From: a virus
IMG/VR virus record: IMGVR_UViG_3300044972_001176
Span: 1 to 27,528 of that record
DNA: 27,528 bases
Strand: one strand, 5' to 3'
Shown here: positions 13,791-22,625 of the stretch, one piece after another
How positions within the stretch are numbered: position 1 is the first letter of the stretch
Layout of the letters: each line of letters opens with the position of its first letter
The notes under the pieces: model-generated
Database searches by the model: none
What the model was told of the DNA's origin: nothing
What the model saw: only the letters and a program-made list of their open reading frames with translations
Position numbers and translations under genes: made by a program

Positions 13791-13810
13791 CCGTACTCTA
13801 TTGAGTATGG
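13791..13810. terminator. Weak hairpin between virion gene and ACP operon
   Basis: CCGTACTC-TATT-GAGTATGG folds into a short stem with one G-T pair and a four-base loop. It lies after the stop of the 856-residue virion gene and before the SleB-led operon. No clear U-run follows on either strand, so it may be a poor terminator or an RNA structure. A GATAAAATA motif just downstream on the minus strand could be an altered late promoter for the operon. Confidence 0.3.
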
Positions 13811-13833
13811 GGTTTATTTAATAGCCTATATAT

Positions 13834-16404
13834 TTACAGATTCCAACAGTCACAATTACAGACAGTAACATCGGCAATTGCTTCATCAACTGTTGAGCTT
13901 GCCGAGTCTGGCGGTGGCAAGGGTGGGATAGGTCCGGGTAAATAAGGATTTTCACTAAATGTCGTAAACGGCCCAGGACCTGGAAATGTAACTACATTAG
14001 TTAAATCATTATTTGGATTTGCTTGTGGTGGTGGTGGTTGTTTATTACCTGTTCTATCAGGTGGTTGACAACTCGGTGGTGATTCTATTGTTATTTCTAC
14101 GTAGGGATATCCAGAACCTGGATTTGCTACGAATAAACTGCTGATGGATCCATCCTCTTCGATTACTGGAATTAATTGTCCTCCGTATCCATATGGATAT
14201 ATATAAACCTGTGGTGGATTAGCAATATCATAACCAATACTTTTATTTGTCATGGTTACTATATTAATTGATCCATTTTGGTTTGTGGATGCCACTGCAC
14301 TAGCAGCACAATTGTCTATTGCACCAGGAACACTATTATCTGGAGGTATGCCCGCCCAGTTAAGTCTTTCTGCATTTCTGGCTTCTCTCATGGCGGCAAT
14401 AATACTTTGACCACCAAGATTAGCAACATTGCTAATTCGTTCTAATGTTTGAGCACTTTCGCCCTGACCATTATCTTTTCCATATGCCTCTATACTTTTG
14501 ACAAATGTTGAAAAATTCAATTGTTGACTACTGGCACTTACATCAGTTGTTCTTGGAACTGAATAAGGAATTGCACGTTGTTCAATAAACAATTGATTCC
14601 CAATTTGATTCCAATAATAATTAAGTTGTTTACATTGTCCAGTATTACTTATATATATGTTAGAGATTTCACTCTCAATTTGACCAATCAATGTCACAAT
14701 TTGTCCATCTAATATTGGATCCAATGGACTTGGTGGTGGATCAGGTGGTGGATCAGGTGGTGGAATAACTGGTGTTAAACTTAAAGTGTAAAGATTCTTA
14801 TATAGAATTTGTAATGCCGCAGTAGGTAATTTAGATATTATAGATTCTGCACCTGATAACCATTGATCATAAGGATATCCAGCAGCACAACCAAAGAAAT
14901 CACATTGACGATATGTACCTGTATTACCACTACCTAATGCAATGTTACTAAGTAAATTATTGGCAGCTGGAATATTGGTTGCTGTACCAGTAGCATTGTT
15001 TATTTCACCTAACCCTTTATTAGTTAATTCTAAATCTACTACTGATAATGCCAATTTCTGAACATCAATTTGCATGATATTCTTAACTTGTTGCATTGTA
15101 GTTGAAAATGCACCACAAGCCGTAGCAATATCTGCAGGAATAACAGTAGCTAAATCAGTGGCTAATTGTCCACCTAATGATTTCACTTGTGGGTTTACAC
15201 CACTATCTTTATATATAAAATAATATGTCTTACTAGTTGGAGTATCAGTTCTATATTGTGGTACAGTTAAACTAAGATAACTATTTGGGAATAATTTCTT
15301 TGGATCCAATAGATCAGCTAACGTGGTTAAATTATTTAGTTTACAATTTAATTGTAATGTAATTCCATTACTGGCACTATATAAATCAGGACCACTAACT
15401 AATTTAAATGCCTCATAGATTTTCTTTTCTTGAATTGGTGTTGGCACATATGAAGGATTGAATATCTTACCTAATTCTTGAGCATCTAATCCAGCATATT
15501 GAAGTGCCATACCAACCGCTGGCGTCAATGCACCATACTTTTGCATAGTTAATAACAATACACTTGGGGTTCCAAATCTATGAATATTAGACAAATCAAT
15601 TACTTTACCGGTATTGATTAAATCATTACCCCATAATCTAAATGCCTGTGTAACACCGGCCAAATCATTAGTAGTCAAATCATTGATGTTACTAAAGTTA
15701 CCAACTATGAATTTTTTACTTTCATCTAAACTTGATATCTGACCATTTTGTTGTTGACGATAACTATCACTCTGACTAAAAGCATTAACAATGTCATTAT
15801 ATTGATCAAAATTACCATTCCATAATTCATAATAGGCTTGACGAGCCAATACTGATACAAATCCACGACTAAAATATTCATCATAATTAGTCATAGTAAT
15901 ATCATTCGTAGGTAGATAAGCTGCTTTATATGTATCAGTATCTTTCTGCCAAGCATTTTTACCTGGCCAACCGGTTATATAGGCATAGTTGCCATATCCA
16001 TTAAATATATAACTATATTGTCCACTATTAGGATAATTCTTTGGTGGATAACTATCACTACTTAATGTAGCACCAGTCCAACTACCATAACCAGGATAAC
16101 TTGGTTTAAATGTTGTGGGTATACTATTACCTAATGCTGAACAAACTGTACTACCAAGATTAAGTAACAATCTCCATGTACTAACATTAATTTGACCAAT
16201 ATTGGCCATGTTATAAATGTTTGGTATACTATTAGTTAAAAATTGTAATACATTGTTAGATGTTACTGAACCCTGAGTATAATTAGTTGGAGTCCATACT
16301 CCCTGTAATGCACTGACAACTGGATTAATAGTAAATCCACGATCAGCAGATATCTCTGATAATACATTTATCTGTAGTGGAGTGTAATTACCGTCTAAAC
16401 TCAT
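13834..16404 (-). CDS. Large virion/baseplate-associated structural protein (856 aa)
   Basis: An 856-residue protein without signal peptide or membrane segments, beginning MSLDGNYTPLQINVLSEISA. It is rich in Asn, Gly, Tyr and Ser like tail proteins. A proline-rich linker (PPPDPPPDPPPSP) lies near residue 550, and a second Pro-rich tail precedes an unusual Cys-rich end (CNCDCW). About residues 720-780 carry GYDIANPPQVYIYPYGYGGQ and LFVANPGSGYPYVEI, resembling the GSGY beta repeats of phage tail proteins. It overlaps the PAAR gene by four bases (ATGA), which places it in the baseplate or spike module of a contractile tail. I recall similar MSLDGNYTPLQ starts in T4-like marine phages but cannot assign a T4 gene number. 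Confidence 0.7.
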   Translation of the reverse strand: MSLDGNYTPLQINVLSEISADRGFTINPVVSALQGVWTPTNYTQGSVTSNNVLQFLTNSIPNIYNMANIGQINVSTWRLLLNLGSTVCSALGNSIPTTFKPSYPGYGSWTGATLSSDSYPPKNYPNSGQYSYIFNGYGNYAYITGWPGKNAWQKDTDTYKAAYLPTNDITMTNYDEYFSRGFVSVLARQAYYELWNGNFDQYNDIVNAFSQSDSYRQQQNGQISSLDESKKFIVGNFSNINDLTTNDLAGVTQAFRLWGNDLINTGKVIDLSNIHRFGTPSVLLLTMQKYGALTPAVGMALQYAGLDAQELGKIFNPSYVPTPIQEKKIYEAFKLVSGPDLYSASNGITLQLNCKLNNLTTLADLLDPKKLFPNSYLSLTVPQYRTDTPTSKTYYFIYKDSGVNPQVKSLGGQLATDLATVIPADIATACGAFSTTMQQVKNIMQIDVQKLALSVVDLELTNKGLGEINNATGTATNIPAANNLLSNIALGSGNTGTYRQCDFFGCAAGYPYDQWLSGAESIISKLPTAALQILYKNLYTLSLTPVIPPPDPPPDPPPSPLDPILDGQIVTLIGQIESEISNIYISNTGQCKQLNYYWNQIGNQLFIEQRAIPYSVPRTTDVSASSQQLNFSTFVKSIEAYGKDNGQGESAQTLERISNVANLGGQSIIAAMREARNAERLNWAGIPPDNSVPGAIDNCAASAVASTNQNGSINIVTMTNKSIGYDIANPPQVYIYPYGYGGQLIPVIEEDGSISSLFVANPGSGYPYVEITIESPPSCQPPDRTGNKQPPPPQANPNNDLTNVVTFPGPGPFTTFSENPYLPGPIPPLPPPDSASSTVDEAIADVTVCNCDCWNL

Positions 16405-16682
16405 GGTACTTGAACCGTCCCACTACCCTGTACAATCTTGTGACCACAACTTGTTTGTGATCCTACTCTAACTACTGGAACACCATCACAAATTACTGTA
16501 GAACTTCCATCTACAGTAACACTGGCCTTGTGTGGGGGATGACGTTTGCCAAATGGTGAGTGAGGTGTGACTTGACTAACATGTAGTGCAACCGGCAATC
16601 CGTCACAAACAACAGTTGATGATCCTCTCATTAACTGTCCACCTACACTATTTTTATCACCCTTTCTACTCAATGCTGGCAT
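16401..16682 (-). CDS. PAAR-domain spike-tip protein
   Basis: A 93-residue PAAR protein, the metal-binding cone that sharpens the membrane-piercing spike of contractile tails (the role of T4 gp5.4). It starts MPALSRKGDKNSVGGQLMRG, with repeated GSSTVVCDGLPVA / GSSTVICDGVPVV beta-hairpins, His residues in the HVSQVTPHSPFGKRHPPH segment and a CGH near the C-terminus for zinc. It overlaps the downstream 856-residue structural gene by ATGA, which suggests joint assembly. A consensus late promoter TATAAATA lies 17 bases upstream, and an AAAGGATC site serves translation. Confidence 0.9.
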   Translation of the reverse strand: MPALSRKGDKNSVGGQLMRGSSTVVCDGLPVALHVSQVTPHSPFGKRHPPHKASVTVDGSSTVICDGVPVVRVGSQTSCGHKIVQGSGTVQVP

Positions 16683-16698
16683 ATATGATCCTTTGTAG

Positions 16699-16706
16699 TA
16701 TTTATA
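16699..16706 (-). promoter_or_regulatory. T4-type late promoter TATAAATA for the PAAR gene
   Basis: The minus strand reads TATAAATA, the exact T4 late consensus, 16 bp before the PAAR start codon and overlapping the stop of the upstream 96-residue gene. It is the best late promoter in the window. Confidence 0.65.
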
Positions 16707-16992
16707 CTAGAGAAATACTGGTTGTTGACTGAATATACTGATCGGCAAACTCTTTATCAGTGGCTTCTGCTACTGTTACTGTACTTTTCAATAGTTTAAC
16801 ATCCTTTTCTGGAGCAACAGTAAACAAATATGGCATCAAACCCGGACCTTTTGGTCCCATGCCAATTACTTTGGGATGTGATAATTTGTAGTATGTTGCC
16901 GTCTCTTCTGAAAGTCTAGCTACAAGTTCTTCACCACTGGTAAGTTTCAGTGTAATTACTTCACCTGCTGATACGCCTTTATCAATTAACAT
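16702..16992 (-). CDS. Conserved T4-like phage small protein, Sm-like beta-barrel candidate
   Basis: A 96-residue protein with the pattern GEVITLKLTSGEELVARLSEET, then YYKLSHPKVIGM and GPGLMPYLFTVAP, ending DQYIQSTTSISLV. The strong five-strand pattern resembles LSm/Hfq-type small beta-barrels. I recall similar proteins ending in ...QYMQSTTG in marine T4-like phages. RNA binding is possible but not shown. The start follows the glutaredoxin stop with no gap (TAA then ATG), so it is the last gene of the nrd transcription unit. Confidence 0.65.
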   Translation of the reverse strand: MLIDKGVSAGEVITLKLTSGEELVARLSEETATYYKLSHPKVIGMGPKGPGLMPYLFTVAPEKDVKLLKSTVTVAEATDKEFADQYIQSTTSISLV

Positions 16993-17241
16993 TTATTGTC
17001 CTTTAATTTTAGTGTTAAACTCTTCTTCTGACATTCCTGCGATACCTTGATATCCGCCTGGAATGTGAGTAGTACCTTTAAAAATCTGTGGTACTGATCT
17101 GTGACCATTCTCTACTAGAAAGTCACGTGCCTCTGATTTCTCAGAAACGTTGATTGTAGTGTATTCAACACCTCGTGTCTCTAGCAATGATTTTGCCATA
17201 TCACAGAATGGGCAATTATCTTTTGTATATACTGTAATCAT
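16993..17241 (-). CDS. Glutaredoxin
   Basis: An 82-residue glutaredoxin with the redox motif CPFC (residues 10-13), a cis-Pro region SVPQIF and a GG motif (HIPGGYQGI), all standard for the family. In phages it reduces ribonucleotide reductase, as T4 NrdC does. It lies directly behind nrdB with a GAGGAAA ribosome site, consistent with that role. It could also be called NrdH-like; the CPFC motif and IPGGY favour classical glutaredoxin. Confidence 0.93.
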   Translation of the reverse strand: MITVYTKDNCPFCDMAKSLLETRGVEYTTINVSEKSEARDFLVENGHRSVPQIFKGTTHIPGGYQGIAGMSEEEFNTKIKGQ

Positions 17242-17261
17242 AATTATTTCCTCATCTTATA

Positions 17262-18362
17262 TTATATACTAGGTAACTCATTCTTGTCAACATTTTCGGA
17301 TAGAACCCCAATTACATAGTTAGTACTTTCAGTTTCTTGTAATGCAACTTGTTTTTTACCAATGTTAACATGTTTAGAGAACCATGGTATAGGACTACTT
17401 TTTGGATAACTATTTTGATATTTAATACCAATGTCTTTAAGTTTATTATAGGCAGTAAAGTCAACAAAATCTTTCAGAATCTCAGCATTCAATCCAATTA
17501 CAACACCTTTAATGAATAGATAATCAGCCCAAGTTTTTTCTTCCACAATTACTTCTTCATATAAAGCATAAACTTCTTCACGACATTCTTCTACAATGTC
17601 AGCAAATCTAGGATCCTCTTTAACAACTTGATTGATGATCCAAGCTGTCCATTCGCTATGTAAAATTTCATCTTGTAAGATCAAACTAATAATGTTACCA
17701 TTACCAATATAAATCTTGTTTTCCACCATGGCAAGAGCAGTAGCAAAACTTACCATAAATCTAAATGCCTCAAGTGCATAACTGGCATGTAATGCTAACC
17801 AAATTGCCTTGATATGTTCTTTTTCATTTACTACTGTACCAGTTTCTTTAAGACAATTTAACTTGTGAAGTTTGTCATAATAACGACCAACACTGGCAGC
17901 CATGTCTACAATTTCTTTAGTATCATGAATCTTATTAAATTCATCTTTTGGTACACCATATACATTACGAATAATATGACTATAACTCTTACTGTGAATA
18001 TTGGTTTCAAAAAATGACCAATTACTAACCAATGCTTCTAATTCAGGAATACTAATAACTGGACTGAATATCTGTGTTGGTGCACGACCTTGAATACTAT
18101 CTAAGGCAGTTTGACGTAATAAATTACTAGTAAAGATATGTTTAATAGCATCGTTTGAATCTTTATGATCCATCTTATCTTTAGTTAATGAAATTTCTTC
18201 TGGTACCCAAAAGAATCCTCTGGCAGTTTCTTCATACTTTTGAAGTTTCTGATATTTTACTTCTTCAAAACGTTGAACGGTAACTGGGCCGGCAGGATCC
18301 AGAAACATTGTTCGTTTTAAATAATTTGTTTGTTGACTTAAGTTATACTGTTGTGTTGACAT
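17262..18362 (-). CDS. nrdB: Ribonucleotide reductase class Ia small subunit (NrdB)
   Basis: A 366-residue radical-generating subunit for dNTP synthesis. Iron ligands by alignment with E. coli NrdB: Asp88 (LDSIQGR), Glu119, His123, Glu198 (LEAFRF), Glu232 and His235 (DEILH), with radical Tyr127 (SKSYSH). The D-to-E and H-to-Y spacings equal those in E. coli. The E-x-x-H helix here reads ETNIH, one residue longer than ETIH, which would need a helix bulge at the metal site. The DNA supports that reading with no ambiguity. The C-terminus (NELPSI) should bind NrdA. It lies in the order nrdA, Cys-rich protein, nrdB, glutaredoxin, with an AGGAAA site after an 8-bp gap. Confidence 0.95.
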   Translation of the reverse strand: MSTQQYNLSQQTNYLKRTMFLDPAGPVTVQRFEEVKYQKLQKYEETARGFFWVPEEISLTKDKMDHKDSNDAIKHIFTSNLLRQTALDSIQGRAPTQIFSPVISIPELEALVSNWSFFETNIHSKSYSHIIRNVYGVPKDEFNKIHDTKEIVDMAASVGRYYDKLHKLNCLKETGTVVNEKEHIKAIWLALHASYALEAFRFMVSFATALAMVENKIYIGNGNIISLILQDEILHSEWTAWIINQVVKEDPRFADIVEECREEVYALYEEVIVEEKTWADYLFIKGVVIGLNAEILKDFVDFTAYNKLKDIGIKYQNSYPKSSPIPWFSKHVNIGKKQVALQETESTNYVIGVLSENVDKNELPSI

Positions 18363-18370
18363 AATTAAAT

Positions 18371-18937
18371 TTAATTTCCTGGTGGATTCTGTATAGGCAA
18401 ACTAACAGGATATTGAGAACAGGCTTCTGGATTTCCTTGTCCTGCTTCAGTTAAGAATGTAGTGGCGGGAGGAACTTGACCAGTAGGACATGAACACACT
18501 GCTATTCCATCTGGGCCCTTAACACAATTCCAACTAAAACAGTTACTGGACTTGGCACCAAGATTCAAACTGGCATCACATTTTTGAACTACTGCTCTCA
18601 TATCCTCTGGTCTTTTACTAAAGTTACTGGATTCTTGTGGATAATATACTTTTGGAGCAAACAAACTCCATACATGTTTACTGTCGGTTGGAGTACATGA
18701 TCCTTTCATATTTCCAGCAGTAGTATCAGCGATGCTTTTTCCATTAAGAATAGGACAACGACATTCTACTTCGGGATAAGGAATTCCGTTGTTGCCGGTA
18801 ATTGTTTTACCAGTTGGTTTACATGTACTGGCTGCACATAGAGCATATTCCCCATCACAAGTTGTAATTCCCTGTGTTTGTGCTTGTACTGATAAGTTAA
18901 ATGTCACTGCTATTAGTAATAATAATATTTTTTTCAT
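18371..18937 (-). CDS. Secreted cysteine-rich protein inside the nrd operon
   Basis: A 188-residue protein with a clean signal peptide (MKKILLLLIAVTFNLSVQAQ) and twelve cysteines in the mature part (for example TTCDGEYALCAASTC, VECRCP, NCFSWNCVKG, VCSCPTG), suggesting six disulfides in the periplasm or outside. It also has Pro- and Gly-rich turns. I recall similar exported proteins (CDGEYALCAASTC type) in proteobacteria, without known function. It lies between nrdA and nrdB, separated by 14 and 8 bases, so it is co-transcribed with cytoplasmic nucleotide genes although its product is exported. No lipobox is visible. Confidence 0.72.
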   Translation of the reverse strand: MKKILLLLIAVTFNLSVQAQTQGITTCDGEYALCAASTCKPTGKTITGNNGIPYPEVECRCPILNGKSIADTTAGNMKGSCTPTDSKHVWSLFAPKVYYPQESSNFSKRPEDMRAVVQKCDASLNLGAKSSNCFSWNCVKGPDGIAVCSCPTGQVPPATTFLTEAGQGNPEACSQYPVSLPIQNPPGN

Positions 18938-18951
18938 TTTAATATTCTCTT

Positions 18952-21282
18952 TTAAAGTTTACACGATTCACAATCTTCTTCTAACAACTCCAGTGGTGGA
19001 GTAAATGATATAACATTGCTATCTGGCACTTCAGCCAATCCAACTTTAGATCCAACTTTGTTAATCAAACTATAATAGTAACTCTTAATGCCCCAATGAA
19101 TACCTAACATAAGATTCTTGGCAACTGTAGTACCTGGAACTTTACCACCTTCATAATGTGCAGGATTATAAAATGTATTAGTACTGATACTTTGATCTAC
19201 ATAGGCAGCAATTACTGCGGCCGTTTTTAGATATTCTATACAATCAGTTTGTTCCCACATTAATTGATAACGATTCTTTAATCTACGATATTCAGGAACA
19301 ACTTGTACAAAACTTCCAGCCTTACTTTCTTTAATACTAATTAGTTCCATTGGCATTTCAATACCATTAGTACTGTTTAATACTACACTACTTGATTCAA
19401 CTGGTGCCACTGCCATAAGTGTGGCATTACGAATACCAGATACTAATAATCTAGCACGTAATGATTCCCAATCTAATGTAGGAGTAAAGTCAGTAAGTTC
19501 ATTTGCACCTTCCGCTCTACGTTCCCATGGGAATACACCCTTTCCATACCATGTATGACTACTCAATGTACAACTACCACGTTCTTCAGCCAATTCTATA
19601 CTGGCTTCTGTTAGATAATAGGCTAAATGTTCCATATATCGTTTAACTAATGCCAATGTTTCTTCTTCACCGTATTTGAGATTACGTTTAGCCAAGAAAT
19701 ATGCCAAGTTAGTTACACCAACACCAAGTGGTTCAAATTCTTGATTTGCCAACTTACTTTGTATTGACAAAAAGTCTTGATAGCTAAGTAGATTACTTAA
19801 ACTACGAACCAATACACGACAAGCCTTTTTCATATCTTGTGGATTTTTAAACACACCAAGATTGATACTACCTAATGTACATAAGGCAATACGTCCTTGA
19901 TCATCTTCTAAACGTTGAAATGGTTTAGTTGGTAATAGAATTTCTTGACACAGATTACTTTGATAAATTGGTTCTATACTACAATCAAATGGTCCCTGAT
20001 TAATTACATTATCAATATTGACAATATAAATACGACCAGTATCAGTACGTTCTTTTAATATACCATTCTTAAATATTTCTTCAGCACTAATTGCTTTCTT
20101 TTTAAGACCCGCTTGTTTTTCATATTTAAGATATAATTTTTCAAACAATTCGGTATCACGATAATAAGCCTCATATAGATCAGGTACATCATGTGGATCA
20201 AATAGCGTGATTTGTTCATCATTTTTATATCTACGCCAGAACAACTTACTAATTACAACTGAATAATCCATTTGACGAACTCTTGTCTCCTCCGTCCCTT
20301 GATTATTTTTTAATACGATAAAATCTTCAAATTGATAATGCCAGATTGGTAGTGTAACAGTACAACTTGCATTTCTGATACCACCTTGACTACAACTACG
20401 TAAGTCCCCAAACCATTTCTTTAAGAATGGTATTAGACCAGTATGTTTAATTTCTCCATTTCTGATTGGTGCACCCACTGGTCTAATACGACCAATTTCT
20501 AAACCAATACCAGCACGTTTACTGGCATACTTGGCCATCATTTCTCCCGCGGCAAATATACTATCCAGAGTATCATCAGCACTGATTAATACACAGCTAC
20601 TAAACTGTTTAGTAGTTGTCCCCAAACCAGCCAATACAGGAGTAGCGAGAGTAAAATGACCGTCACTAGCACATTCATAATAGTCTTTAACATACTTTAA
20701 CCTTGTTTTTTTATCTTCGTTATGAAATGCCGTAGCGGCTGCTATAGCATATCTAACTTGTGGGGTTTCATAAATTTGTCCAGTACTACGATTTTGTACT
20801 AGATATTTCTCACATAATTGAGCAATAGCGGCAAATCCATAGGATTCATCTTTACTATGATCAATGAATAGTTCAATAATATTCCATTCATCTTCTGTAT
20901 ACCAGTCTAATAATTCACTGGTATACATACCAAGTTCAACGTTCTTTTTAACTATATCATATAATTTTGGTGGATTATATGTACCATAAACTTCTTTACG
21001 TAACATTGACACACGTTGACGACCAGCCACATATTGATAGTTAACATTATTAATTTCTGGATTTTCACTTTCATCAATTAATTCCACCATAGCTTGTAAT
21101 AACAATTTGTCAATTACTTCTGTGGTCATATCATCAGCAAATTGAATTTGTGCTTTTAATTCAATCATACTGGGACTAACATTATCAATATCTCTACATC
21201 CGTATTTTACTTGTCTTTGAATTTTTGATATATCTAAGGGGACACGTTGTCCATTGCGTTTAATAACATGAATTTGGCTCAT
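18952..21282 (-). CDS. nrdA: Ribonucleotide reductase class Ia large subunit (NrdA)
   Basis: A 776-residue catalytic subunit reducing ribonucleotides to deoxyribonucleotides. The N-terminal ~95 residues form an ATP-cone (VIKRNGQRVPLDISKIQ), so dATP feedback control may be retained. Catalytic residues: Cys230 (SSCVLIS), Asn443, Cys445 and Glu447 (SNLCQEI), and Cys468 (ALCTLGSINL). The C-terminal redox pair is CESC-KL, which passes electrons from glutaredoxin. Length matches E. coli NrdA. The gene starts nine bases after the upstream conserved phage gene and leads the nrd block that supplies phage DNA synthesis. Confidence 0.97.
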   Translation of the reverse strand: MSQIHVIKRNGQRVPLDISKIQRQVKYGCRDIDNVSPSMIELKAQIQFADDMTTEVIDKLLLQAMVELIDESENPEINNVNYQYVAGRQRVSMLRKEVYGTYNPPKLYDIVKKNVELGMYTSELLDWYTEDEWNIIELFIDHSKDESYGFAAIAQLCEKYLVQNRSTGQIYETPQVRYAIAAATAFHNEDKKTRLKYVKDYYECASDGHFTLATPVLAGLGTTTKQFSSCVLISADDTLDSIFAAGEMMAKYASKRAGIGLEIGRIRPVGAPIRNGEIKHTGLIPFLKKWFGDLRSCSQGGIRNASCTVTLPIWHYQFEDFIVLKNNQGTEETRVRQMDYSVVISKLFWRRYKNDEQITLFDPHDVPDLYEAYYRDTELFEKLYLKYEKQAGLKKKAISAEEIFKNGILKERTDTGRIYIVNIDNVINQGPFDCSIEPIYQSNLCQEILLPTKPFQRLEDDQGRIALCTLGSINLGVFKNPQDMKKACRVLVRSLSNLLSYQDFLSIQSKLANQEFEPLGVGVTNLAYFLAKRNLKYGEEETLALVKRYMEHLAYYLTEASIELAEERGSCTLSSHTWYGKGVFPWERRAEGANELTDFTPTLDWESLRARLLVSGIRNATLMAVAPVESSSVVLNSTNGIEMPMELISIKESKAGSFVQVVPEYRRLKNRYQLMWEQTDCIEYLKTAAVIAAYVDQSISTNTFYNPAHYEGGKVPGTTVAKNLMLGIHWGIKSYYYSLINKVGSKVGLAEVPDSNVISFTPPLELLEEDCESCKL

Positions 21283-21290
21283 AGGATTTA

Positions 21291-21728
21291 TTACTTTATT
21301 TTTGCTTTAATGGATTCCAATGATTTGGAACTGATGACTTGGAAATTACTTAGATTACTACTTATGACTGAGTTGGGCCAATAATTAAGTGTATATTTTG
21401 GTTTATCAACTAGTACTAAGTAGTGTTCTTCTGCTTGTTCATCTCTGACTAATACTAATTCAACATTGTTAACCTCATTCATCAACAGAGTATAACACAT
21501 ACCAACTGCTCGTGTCAAGGTACAATAGATGTTTTCGGATAATATAGTCCATGGATCAGGCCAATTTGATTGATCATGCCAATGTAAATGATGACTGATA
21601 AAGGGAGTTTGTTGCCACCAACGATCAACTACTATACATTGTTGTTCCAGTGTAAGAGTTTTAGTTGTTTCTCGTAATTGTCTCCAATCACGTAATCTAT
21701 GTTCATAAGTGCTTTGAAAAATGTTCAT
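21291..21728 (-). CDS. Conserved T4-like phage protein of unknown function
   Basis: A 145-residue protein: YEHRLRDWRQLRETTKTL, then IVVDRWWQQTPFISHHLHWH, the strongly patterned NWPDPWTILSENIYC, ALTRAVGMCYTLLM-like and LVLVDKPKYTLNYWP. I recall proteins with the same RDWR / WW-P / NWP-PW / LNY pattern in cyanophage and pelagiphage T4-like genomes, annotated as hypothetical. The Cys-rich DPW...C...GM-YTL core faintly resembles transglutaminase-like folds, but no catalytic triad can be assigned. It is the first gene of the nrd transcription unit. Confidence 0.65.
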   Translation of the reverse strand: MNIFQSTYEHRLRDWRQLRETTKTLTLEQQCIVVDRWWQQTPFISHHLHWHDQSNWPDPWTILSENIYCTLTRAVGMCYTLLMNEVNNVELVLVRDEQAEEHYLVLVDKPKYTLNYWPNSVISSNLSNFQVISSKSLESIKAKIK

Positions 21729-21765
21729 ACAGATATTACTTATCTATATGTTAAAACTGTAATAA

Positions 21766-21791
21766 AAAATGGGAACCTAAGTTCCCATTTT
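21766..21791 (-). terminator. Intrinsic terminator after the 3-FN3 gene
   Basis: AAAATGGGAAC-CTAA-GTTCCCATTTT forms an 11-bp stem with a four-base loop and is followed on the minus strand by a run of six T. It ends the leftward FN3 gene (stop at 21813) and isolates the nrd block. Confidence 0.9.
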
Positions 21792-21812
21792 AATTTACTA
21801 TTACTAAACCAA

Positions 21813-22625
21813 TTAAGGTGTTGTAATTGAGTTACTTGCTGCAGAATTTGCTCCTGCTCCAATCGCGTTGACCGCTTTAACTACAAATGTATACGCGGTG
21901 GCTGTTGTCAAACCAGTGATTGACAATGGCGATGTTGTCCCGGCTGCGGCAATTCCACCTGGAGGTGTTGATGTAACAGTATAAGACGTAATTGGTGTTC
22001 CACCCGTTGTACCAGCAGTAAATGTCAATGTGGCTGTTGTCGGACTCGCCGCAGTAGCGGTTCCAACTGTTGGAGCCCCTGGAACTGCCCATGTTGTGAC
22101 AGAGTTACTTGCGGCAGAAGCGGCACCAGTACCAATAGCATTAGTTGCCGTAACAGCGAATGTGTAGGATGTACCAGTTGTCAATCCAGTTACTGAGATT
22201 GGTGATGTTAGACCTGAACCTGTTCCACCAGCTGGTGTTGAAACAACGTTATAACCTGTAATTGGTGTTCCACCAACAATTGCTGGGGCAGTAAATGCCA
22301 ATGTGGCTGTTGTTGCGCCAGTATCTGTTGCTGTTCCAACTGTTGGAGCGCCTGGAACTGACCATGTTCTTGCTGAGTTACTAGCGGCACTAGCGGCTCC
22401 TGTTCCTACACTGTTAGTAGCTGTAACAGTGAATGTGTAGGTTGTACCTGTTGTCAATCCAGTTACTGTAATTGGTGATGCTGTACCAGTGGCTGTGATT
22501 CCTCCTGGTGAACTTGTTACTGTATAAGAAGTAATTGCTGATCCACCATCATATTCTGGAGTGAATGTTACTCTAGCTGTTGTTGTGCTTAGTGCAGTAG
22601 CAGTTCCAATAGTTGGTGCACTTGG
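21813..22625 (-). repeat. Three tandem FN3-coding repeats (~270 bp each)
   Basis: The DNA encoding the three FN3 modules is a diverged tandem repeat with period near 267-273 bp. Stretches such as GTTCCACCAGCTGG recur within it and in the single FN3 of the neighbouring gene, so unequal recombination could change the copy number. Confidence 0.7.
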
